Source: Helicobacteraceae bacterium
GTDB lineage: Bacteria > Campylobacterota > Campylobacteria > Campylobacterales > SZUA-545
Reading direction: 5' to 3'
Assembly (NCBI GenBank): GCA_031282285.1
Contig: JAITEA010000039.1
Span: 1-9,442, forward strand
DNA length: 9,442 bases
In this document: one piece after another, positions 1-5,297 of the stretch
How positions within the stretch are numbered: the stretch's first letter is position 1
How the letters are laid out: each line of letters opens with the position of its first letter
The notes under the pieces: model-generated
What the model saw: only the letters and a program-made list of their open reading frames with translations
What the model was told of the DNA's origin: nothing
The model's database searches: none
Translations under genes and position numbers: made by a program

Positions 1-227
1 AAAAAAGCCGTCGTAGGCGCGCCTCGTTTTATGTTGTTTTCGAGATTTTCGCGAAACTTTTTGGGGTCTTGCAGCCGTTTGCTAAAGTACCATTTAAGCG
101 CTTTCATCTCGTCGCCGTATTCGACAATATAAACCTTGCCTTGACCGCCTTCGCCAAGCTCTCCAAGCACTCTGATCGATTTGAAATTTTTGGAGTTAAG
201 GAAGGCGCCTTTCTTCAAATCCGCCAT
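1..227 (-). CDS. Ser/Thr protein kinase, N-terminal part (cut by window edge)
   Basis: Reading the complement from ATG at 227-225 gives 75 codons that run off the left edge. Residues 24-32 read LGEGGQGKV, the glycine-rich ATP-binding loop (GxGxxGxV) of Hanks-type kinases, followed by VYIVEYG and then ALKWYF, whose K45 fits the ATP-anchoring lysine of subdomain II. The start is well placed: an in-frame stop lies seven codons upstream, and GAGG sits six bases before the ATG. The GGQG loop with an ALKWYF lysine strand resembles, from memory, kinases encoded with a vWA protein and a PP2C phosphatase (TerY-P-type triads); that assignment is inference. The catalytic loop and any C-terminal domain lie outside the window. 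It is divergent from hemD and has its own possible promoter and leader. Confidence 0.8.
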   Translation of the reverse strand, partial: MADLKKGAFLNSKNFKSIRVLGELGEGGQGKVYIVEYGDEMKALKWYFSKRLQDPKKFRENLENNIKRGAPTTAF

Positions 228-228
228 C

Positions 229-312
229 TTACGCCTCGCTCGACGCTAACGGCGTTTTGCCGCGCGACGCGGTTACGCTACGGACGGGAGCGCCTCTAAT
301 CAATCGGAACAT
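229..312 (-). CDS. possible 27-codon leader ORF ahead of the kinase
   Basis: An ATG at 312-310 on the minus strand opens 27 codons (beginning MFRLIRGAPV, ending LASSEA) and stops with TAA at 231-229, one base before the kinase ATG. A full AAGGA lies at 322-318, five bases from the ATG, which is better than most ribosome-binding sites in this window. The spacing to the kinase would allow translational coupling, and a TATAAT lies about 60 bases upstream. I recognise no family. It could be a leader peptide, the decayed end of an older gene, or chance; length alone gives little support. Confidence 0.3.
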   Translation of the reverse strand: MFRLIRGAPVRSVTASRGKTPLASSEA

Positions 313-373
313 CAACTTCCTTGCCGTAAAAATGTCCGCTATTGTGCCAATATTTTGGTTAAAATCGCAAAAG

Positions 374-379
374 ATTATA
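374..379 (-). promoter_or_regulatory. candidate sigma-70-type -10 box for the kinase transcript
   Basis: The complement of 374-379 reads TATAAT, a perfect -10 hexamer, inside an AT-rich island (about 331-395) of an otherwise GC-rich region. A TTGATC-like element lies about 15 bases upstream; the -35 match is weak, as is common for Campylobacterota vegetative promoters. Transcription would begin near 367 and leave about 55 untranslated bases before the small ORF at 312. Confidence 0.45.
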
Positions 380-597
380 AATTGCAATAGTTACGATCAA
401 GTCGTTTTGGCAAAAGCGCGAAATCGCAACCGCCGCAGATCGCCTCTTGACCTCGCTGTGTATTGGTCTAAGACTTTGCGTCAAAACCAGACGCGTTTGG
501 CACAAATAAGTAGAATGGGGGCGGGGATAGAGGCAAAGCGGCAGGCGGTTTGGGCAACTTGCGTATTGATGGGGAGCGGGGTTAGATTGGGGCGATA

Positions 598-606
598 TGC
601 TATTAT
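598..606 (+). promoter_or_regulatory. candidate extended -10 promoter for hemD
   Basis: TGC-TATTAT (598-606) matches the extended -10 pattern TGnTATAAT at five of six hexamer bases. No good -35 is visible, and G-runs occupy that position. Predicted start of transcription is near 613, giving a leader of about 46 bases before the hemD GTG. Assigned from sequence alone. Confidence 0.4.
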
Positions 607-658
607 AGGCGCAAATGAGGAGAAAATTATTCGCGGCAAACGGGAGCGGGAGTCGAGT

Positions 659-1294
659 GTGTCGCGTCCGGTAGTAACGCTATCGCTAAGCGGCGCCAAA
701 GGCGCGATTCATCTGCCGGCGATCGAGACGGTTTTTCTCGATACGGCGGTCGATCTTGGCGGATTTGACGCGGTCATATTCACCTCCAAACAGGCGGTCA
801 AGGCGCTTGATCGGCGCGCGGGCGACTGGAAGCGGCTGAAACTTTTCTCGATCGGCGCCGCGACGTCGGAAACGATTGCGTCGTTTGGCGGCGAGGTTTG
901 CTTTGAATCGCCCTCGCAAAACGCGAACCAATTTGCCGCGGCGATCGCCTCGCTTTACGGCGATCTCGCCTTTTTCTACCCGCGCGCGCGCGTCGTTTTT
1001 GGCGATCTGGAGGGCGAGCTGAAACGGCGCGGCGTCGCCTGCCGAAGCGAGATTTTATACGAAACGGCGCCAAAGCCGATCGACGCGAAATCGATACCGC
1101 CAAACGCCGCGATCGTATTCAGCGCGCCGAGCGTCGTCAAGAGCTTCTTTTCGCAGATAAAATGGCAAAGCGGCTGGCGCGCGATCGCGCTGGGCGAAAG
1201 CGCCGCGAAGGCTCTCGAGAGCTACGCCCCCTGCCTGATCAGCCCTCAAGCGGACATAGAAGCCGCCGTAGCGTTCGCCGCTTTAGCGCCATAG
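659..1294 (+). CDS. hemD: uroporphyrinogen-III synthase
   Basis: Cyclises hydroxymethylbilane to uroporphyrinogen III, with inversion of ring D, in cytoplasmic tetrapyrrole (haem) synthesis. The GTG start at 659 gives 211 residues, the usual size of short Campylobacterota HemD, and has GGGAG at 648-652 six bases upstream; an in-frame extension to 257 is not HemD-like. The two-domain pattern is visible: FDAVIFTSKQAVKAL (about 36-50), SIGAATSETIASFGG (64-78), FFYPRARVVFGDLEGELKRRGV (105-126), YETAP (134-138), IVFSAPSVVKSFF (152-164) and AIALGESAAKALES (175-188), the last matching the conserved IGxxTAxAL turn. The family has few invariant catalytic residues, so the call rests on this fold pattern plus location. 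It ends in TAG directly against the 6S promoter. It reads in the same direction as purD but is probably a separate unit. Confidence 0.85.
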   Translation: MSRPVVTLSLSGAKGAIHLPAIETVFLDTAVDLGGFDAVIFTSKQAVKALDRRAGDWKRLKLFSIGAATSETIASFGGEVCFESPSQNANQFAAAIASLYGDLAFFYPRARVVFGDLEGELKRRGVACRSEILYETAPKPIDAKSIPPNAAIVFSAPSVVKSFFSQIKWQSGWRAIALGESAAKALESYAPCLISPQADIEAAVAFAALAP

Positions 1295-1303
1295 GCTATA
1301 ATT
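1295..1303 (+). promoter_or_regulatory. promoter of the 6S RNA / purD unit
   Basis: TATAAT at 1297-1302, in the context GGCTATAATTACC, is a perfect -10 box lying three bases after the hemD stop. No clear -35 is present in the hemD tail, as expected for the vegetative sigma factor of Campylobacterota. A start about seven bases downstream falls at 1309, exactly the first base of the predicted 6S closing stem, which supports both calls. Confidence 0.75.
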
Positions 1304-1308
1304 ACCTT

Positions 1309-1490
1309 GCTGGACGGAGCGCTACCCGCTGTCTATTGGGGTCGAACATAGTTGCGCGTTGTAAAGGACTTCCGTTTTGGCTTGGTGCGCGGCATAACCG
1401 TTACGGACTTGCCCCTAAAGGGTCAAACGGCTTCTTATCTTTAGACTCGCGACCAAAAGATGACGGCGCGAACGCCCGTTCGGTTAATCT
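1309..1490 (+). ncRNA. ssrS: 6S RNA (purD RNA motif)
   Basis: 6S RNA imitates an open promoter and binds the sigma-70 holoenzyme of RNA polymerase, reducing housekeeping transcription in slow growth. In epsilonproteobacteria it lies just upstream of purD and was first described there as the 'purD RNA motif'. Visible here: a -10 box one helical step before 1309; a closing stem 1309-1317 with 1476-1484 (nine pairs including G-U), then 1319-1321 with 1473-1475; 1327-1333 with 1462-1468 (CGCUGUC/GACGGCG); 1340-1344 with 1450-1454 (GGUCG/CGACC); a large central bubble (1345-1371 opposite 1431-1449); and an apical stem 1372-1377 with 1425-1430, extending to 1379-1381/1422-1424. This is the 6S plan of a long rod with one open bubble, and about 180 nucleotides is the usual length. 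The 3' end is approximate. It may be cut from a longer transcript continuing into purD, since I see no strong terminator. Confidence 0.85.
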
Positions 1491-1505
1491 TTAACGGATA
1501 CGCTA

Positions 1506-2768
1506 ATGAACGCGCTGATCATCGGAGGCGGCGGACGCGAATACGCGATAGCCCGCGCGCTGAGAGCCGATAAAAAATGCAATCAAATCTATTTCGCCTC
1601 GGGCAACGGGGCGAGCGAAAAACTTGGCGTTAATATAACGGCGGAGAGTTTTGAGGCGTTAGCCGACTTTGCCGCGAACAACGATATAGAGCTTACGATC
1701 GTAGGCGGCGAGGAGCCGCTGACAAAGGGGATCGTCGATATTTTCCGCGCCAGAAATCTGGCTATTTTCGGACCGACCAAAGCCGCGGCGCGGCTGGAAG
1801 GCTCCAAAGCGTTTATGAAAAACTTCCTCAAACGAAACCGTATCCAAACCGCGAAATATATCGAGACGGACGATCTTGCCGAAGCCAAGCGGTTTATAGC
1901 CGAGCTTACGCCGCCGATCGTGGTCAAAGCCGACGGGCTTTGCGCGGGCAAAGGGGTGATTATCGCCCAAAGCCAAGAGGAAGCGGCAAGCGCCGCGGGC
2001 GATATGCTAAGCGGCGCGAGTTTCGCCGAGGCGGGCAGGCGCGTGGTGATCGAGGAGTTTTTGGACGGTTTCGAGCTTTCGGTTTTCGCTATCAGCGACG
2101 GCAAGGATTTTGTAACTTTGCCCGTCTGTCAGGATCACAAGCGGCTTTTGACGGGCGATCTGGGTCCCAACACGGGCGGTATGGGAGCGTACGCGCCCGC
2201 GCCGCTTGCCGACGAAACGCTGATAGCCAAGATCAAAACGCGGATCGTAAGACCTACGATCGACGCGATGGCGGCGGAAGGATCGCCCTTTACGGGCGTA
2301 TTGTTCTGCGGGATTATGGTAGTCGGCGGCGAACCTTATACGCTGGAGTTTAACGCGCGCTTTGGCGATCCGGAGTGCGAGGCGCTGATGGCGCTGCTGG
2401 AGACAAGCGCGATCGATCTGTTCTACAACGCGGCGATCGGCAAATTAAGCGAGGTTAAACCGCGCTTTAGCGCCAAATCGGCGGTAGGCGTCGTGGTCGC
2501 CTCGCAAAACTATCCGTACGGACAAAGCCGTAGCGCGCCGATTACGATTGAGAGCGGCGCGGAAAACGAGAACGCGCATATTCTATTCGCCGCCGTAACC
2601 AAAGGCGAAAACGGCGAGCTTCTCGCAAGCGGCGGGCGCGTTCTGGTCGCTATGGGGCTTGGCGAAAATATCCGCTTGGCTAGGGAGCGCGCGTACGATC
2701 TGATCGCCAAGATCAAGTTCGACGGTATGCAGTACAGAACCGATATCGCCTATCAGGCTTTGCGATAA
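1506..2768 (+). CDS. purD: phosphoribosylamine-glycine ligase (GAR synthetase)
   Basis: Joins glycine to 5-phosphoribosylamine using ATP, the second step of de novo purine synthesis, in the cytoplasm. At 420 residues it has normal length. Domains in order: N domain opening NALIIGGGGREYAIA (2-16; the usual GREH histidine is Tyr, as in related bacteria from memory); GPTKAAARLEGSKAFMK (89-105); ATP-grasp part with VVKADGLCAGKGV (139-151), VIEEFLDGFELSVF (181-194), GPNTGGMGAYAP (220-231) and the metal-binding EFNARFGDPE (281-290); C domain with VGVVVASQNYPYG (327-339) and GGRVLVAMGLG (376-386). No key segment is missing. The ATG follows 6S RNA with only a weak CGGA (1495-1498) as ribosome-binding site. 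Its TAA shares one base with the next ATG (TAATG). Confidence 0.97.
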   Translation: MNALIIGGGGREYAIARALRADKKCNQIYFASGNGASEKLGVNITAESFEALADFAANNDIELTIVGGEEPLTKGIVDIFRARNLAIFGPTKAAARLEGSKAFMKNFLKRNRIQTAKYIETDDLAEAKRFIAELTPPIVVKADGLCAGKGVIIAQSQEEAASAAGDMLSGASFAEAGRRVVIEEFLDGFELSVFAISDGKDFVTLPVCQDHKRLLTGDLGPNTGGMGAYAPAPLADETLIAKIKTRIVRPTIDAMAAEGSPFTGVLFCGIMVVGGEPYTLEFNARFGDPECEALMALLETSAIDLFYNAAIGKLSEVKPRFSAKSAVGVVVASQNYPYGQSRSAPITIESGAENENAHILFAAVTKGENGELLASGGRVLVAMGLGENIRLARERAYDLIAKIKFDGMQYRTDIAYQALR

Positions 2769-3217
2769 TGGACGGCATAGAGCGCGATCTGGCGCGCGAA
2801 GAGATCACGATCGCCTCTTACGCGAAACGGATCAAAGCCTATCTGCTAGACGAGGCGCTGATCGCGGCGATCGTATTCGCCGCGCTGTGGGAGCGGCTTA
2901 GCGCGGCTTCTGGCAACGCGCTGGCGCAGATAGAGATCATTAACGCGCATATCGTCTGGATCGCGCTGTTTCATACGATCTACCACGCGATATTTGTCGC
3001 TTTATACGGCGCCACGCTCGGCAAGATGTGGCAGAGGATTATCGTCGTGGAGATTGACGGCTTTGGCAAACCGTCGTTTGTCGCCGCTTTGGTCAGGGCT
3101 TTGACGCGGGTCGTCAGCGATATATGTATGGCGCTGGGCTTCGCGTGGGCGTTTGTTAATCCGCTGCGGCAGACTTGGCACGATAAGATCGCGCGCGTAA
3201 TCGTGATCGATGCGTAG
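2768..3217 (+). CDS. RDD family membrane protein
   Basis: A small inner-membrane protein of 149 residues. The RDD signature appears at the start of the first membrane segment: R21 in YAKRIKAYLLDEAL with D28, followed by a hydrophobic stretch (about 29-45). Further membrane segments lie at about 62-82 and 115-131. The C-terminal block LGKMWQRIIVVEIDGFGKPSF (84-104) and RQTWHDKIARVIVI (134-147) match the family's GKrllgl-V and hDk-a-V patterns. The molecular role of most RDD proteins is unknown; some relatives are linked to ion or proton exchange, which cannot be inferred here. The start overlaps the purD stop by one base and the end overlaps lptD by eight bases, so translation is probably coupled. 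Its place before lptD is a conserved pairing in this phylum as I remember it, and could suggest an envelope role. Confidence 0.88.
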   Translation: MDGIERDLAREEITIASYAKRIKAYLLDEALIAAIVFAALWERLSAASGNALAQIEIINAHIVWIALFHTIYHAIFVALYGATLGKMWQRIIVVEIDGFGKPSFVAALVRALTRVVSDICMALGFAWAFVNPLRQTWHDKIARVIVIDA

Positions 3218-5297
3218 AGCGCTTTGGCTCTTGCCCTGCCTTTGCGCCGCCCTTTTCGCAGAAAACCGCGTCGAACTGATCGCCGCGAGCGTAGAGAGCG
3301 AAAATAATATCACGATCGCCAGCGGCGACGTGTCTTTGCGCGGCGAAAATGGCGCGTATATACGCGCCGATCGCCTGATATACTGCCAAGACACGGGCGA
3401 GGCGGAGCTGTTTGGCAATGTCTATTTTTCGCAAATCGGCGGCGATCTGATGCTCGCCGACTACCTTAAACTGCGCGGCATAGACGCTCGCAGCGGCAAT
3501 GTCGATCACTTTTTCACCATCTCAAACCAAAGCCCGCTCTGGCTCGCCGGCAACGAGGCGCTCGTCGAGGGCAATATCTCGATCATCAAACAAGGCAGCG
3601 TCTCGGGCTGCGCGCCATCCAGCCCCGACTGGTCGTTTCGTTTCAGCGAGGCGCGGCACGATCAGGCAAAGCAGTGGGTGGAGCTTCGCCACGCCTTTTT
3701 TTACGCCGGTCGCGTACCCGTTTTTTATATGCCGTTTTTTGGCTACCACACGGACGATAAGCGCCACAGCGGTTTTTTGTTTCCGCGCATTGGCAGCTCC
3801 AAAGAGGACGGGACGCGCTTTGAGCTGCCGTTTTATCTCGCGCCGAACGACTGGTGGGATTTGGAGTTTTGGGATCAGGCGCGCTATGAGAGGGGCAACG
3901 GGTTTGGCGGTTATTTTCGCTGGGTCGATTCGCCCTATTCGAGCGGCGCGATCAACTTTGGCGCGTTCAAAAACAAAGACGAATATCTAAACCGTTACGA
4001 CGACGAAAGGCGCGTTAAACAAGGCGGCGATCTGACCTACGAGCGATCGCGCGTTTTTACCTCGCCTTCGTCCAACGCGCAGGAGGGCTTGATAATCGAC
4101 TATCAAGATTACAACGATATAGAGTATATCGATCTGCACTCGCTCGATAACGGCAAACTAGATCGCGAAATCGGCGCGCTGATAACCAATAAAGCCGACT
4201 ATTTTCTCAAAGGCGACGAGGCGTATCTTGGCGTCTATTCGCGCTACTTCAAAAACTACAAAAACCCGCTGAAAAACGACGGTTTGGCGCAGATTCTGCC
4301 GGAAGCGCACGGGCATCTTTTTACCCGATCGCTCTTTTTTGACAATCTGCTGCTTAACGCCGATATCAGAGCGCGCAACTTCTCGCGGAAAGTCGGAAGC
4401 AAAGCGCAAGATTACGCGATCGATATACCGCTTAGCTACCACATTTCGCTATTCGACGACTATCTCGCGCTTGACGCTAGTTTGGAGACTTTGCGCTATC
4501 AGATCGACTACTCCGATCAGATAGGCGGCGCAAAGCTAAAAAGCGGCGTTGAAAACCGCCAGACGCTTAAGCTGGGCGTATCCACGCTGCTTGCGAAACC
4601 TTACGGCGATAATTTTCACACGATCGCCTTTGGCGCGTCCTATTCCGATCCGTTTTATCACGGCGTAGAGGGCGATTTTGATCGAGATTTCACCGATATG
4701 GGCGCAAAGCAAAGCGGCGCGCGGACGCTCTCGTTCGATCTCGCGCAGTTTTTGTACGACAAAAAAGGGCGGGCGTTTCTGACCCACCGCGCAAGCCAGA
4801 TCGTTTCGCTCGACGATAATACGAGCTGGTTTGATCTGCAAAACGAATTGACGCTAAGCCTCTTTGGGCAGCGGCTAAGCAACCGGCTGCGCTACTCGCA
4901 CGAATACGACGCGGCGGTTTTAAGCACGAGCGATCTTAGCGGCGCTTTTGGCGGCGTAAATTACGCGCTGACGCATCTGTACGAAAACCCAACGGGCAAA
5001 CGGGTAAGCAAACGCTATCTGAGCGCCTCGCTTGGCGTTAAGTTGAGCGAAAACGATAAGATCGTCGGCAAATACGAGCGCGATATGCTAGCTAACGCCG
5101 ATCGCGGCTGGAGCGTGGCGCTTAATCACAAAAGCGGCTGCTGGGAGAGCGAGCTTAGCTTCGAGCGCGATATTACGCCCTACAATATAGGATCGCGCGG
5201 CAGTTCGTCGAGAATTAACGATATAATCTATCTGCGGCTTATTTTAATTCCTTTCGGCGAGGTTAAACAGCAGCTTTATGCGGACGAGAGAACTTAA
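3210..5297 (+). CDS. lptD: LPS-assembly protein LptD (outer-membrane translocon)
   Basis: The outer-membrane beta-barrel that, with LptE, inserts lipopolysaccharide into the outer leaflet. 695 residues. Residues 1-17 form a signal peptide (MRRALWLLPCLCAALFA, then ENR). Residues about 18-130 are the periplasmic jelly-roll (OstA/LptA-like) domain, with IASGDVSLRGENGAYIRADRL and repeated GN/GD turns. The barrel domain opens with the LptD pattern SGCAPSSPDWSF (132-143), AFFYAGRVPVFYMPFFGYH (162-180) and RHSGFLFPRIGSS (185-197). The C-terminal strand is IIYLRLILIPFGEV (672-685). Mature cysteines are only C59, C134 and C644 (GCWESELSFERD); E. coli has C31, C173 and the adjacent C724-C725, so a single long-range C134-C644 disulfide is the likely form. 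The ATG lies inside the RDD tail with no clear ribosome-binding site, consistent with coupling. lptE was not seen. Confidence 0.95.
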   Translation: MRRALWLLPCLCAALFAENRVELIAASVESENNITIASGDVSLRGENGAYIRADRLIYCQDTGEAELFGNVYFSQIGGDLMLADYLKLRGIDARSGNVDHFFTISNQSPLWLAGNEALVEGNISIIKQGSVSGCAPSSPDWSFRFSEARHDQAKQWVELRHAFFYAGRVPVFYMPFFGYHTDDKRHSGFLFPRIGSSKEDGTRFELPFYLAPNDWWDLEFWDQARYERGNGFGGYFRWVDSPYSSGAINFGAFKNKDEYLNRYDDERRVKQGGDLTYERSRVFTSPSSNAQEGLIIDYQDYNDIEYIDLHSLDNGKLDREIGALITNKADYFLKGDEAYLGVYSRYFKNYKNPLKNDGLAQILPEAHGHLFTRSLFFDNLLLNADIRARNFSRKVGSKAQDYAIDIPLSYHISLFDDYLALDASLETLRYQIDYSDQIGGAKLKSGVENRQTLKLGVSTLLAKPYGDNFHTIAFGASYSDPFYHGVEGDFDRDFTDMGAKQSGARTLSFDLAQFLYDKKGRAFLTHRASQIVSLDDNTSWFDLQNELTLSLFGQRLSNRLRYSHEYDAAVLSTSDLSGAFGGVNYALTHLYENPTGKRVSKRYLSASLGVKLSENDKIVGKYERDMLANADRGWSVALNHKSGCWESELSFERDITPYNIGSRGSSSRINDIIYLRLILIPFGEVKQQLYADERT

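Larger units (their letters stand above)
313..658. other. divergent intergenic region, no convincing gene
   Basis: This stretch separates the leftward kinase unit from rightward hemD. One rightward frame stays open from 257 through hemD, but its translation before 659 resembles no HemD and has a different codon pattern, so I treat it as non-coding. Contents: an AT-rich island at about 331-395 with the minus-strand TATAAT; G-runs on the plus strand at 517-521, 523-526, 571-574, 578-581 and 589-592; and an extended -10 box for hemD at 598-606. I see no tRNA, long repeat, insertion-sequence end or strong terminator hairpin. Confidence 0.6.

Noticed and set aside
344..356. TGGCAC on the minus strand as a sigma-54 -24 element
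   Set aside because: There is no matching TTGC-type -12 element at the required spacing.
257..658. In-frame extension of hemD upstream to an ATG at 257 (345 residues in total)
   Set aside because: The extra 134 residues resemble no HemD or other domain, overlap the kinase leader and the likely hemD promoter, and a GTG at 659 has GGGAG at the right distance and gives the usual family length.
979..992. Run of alternating CG inside hemD
   Set aside because: It codes Pro-Arg-Ala-Arg in frame and is a by-product of GC-rich codons; no sign of a repeat array.
1162..1494. Open frame of 110 codons over the end of hemD and the 6S gap
   Set aside because: It is out of frame with hemD, rich in Arg/Ser as shadow frames of GC-rich DNA are, and runs through the 6S stems; there is no ribosome-binding site.
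1506..1550. Tyr instead of His in the PurD GGGGREH opening, considered as a damaged active site
   Set aside because: Tyr at this place is, as I recall, normal in Campylobacter-type PurD, and all ATP-grasp motifs are intact.
1589..2104. 171-codon minus-strand frame inside purD (also shorter ones in lptD and the MCE gene)
   Set aside because: Ser/Ala/Leu-rich shadow of the purD reading frame without initiation signals or recognisable domains.
3696..3778. Four T-runs (T7, T6, T6, T6) within about 85 bases of lptD, considered as phase-variation tracts
   Set aside because: They encode conserved Phe-rich LptD segments (AFFYAGR, VFYMPFFGYH, SGFLFPR) and are too short for typical slippage switches; lptD is also essential in most LPS-making bacteria.
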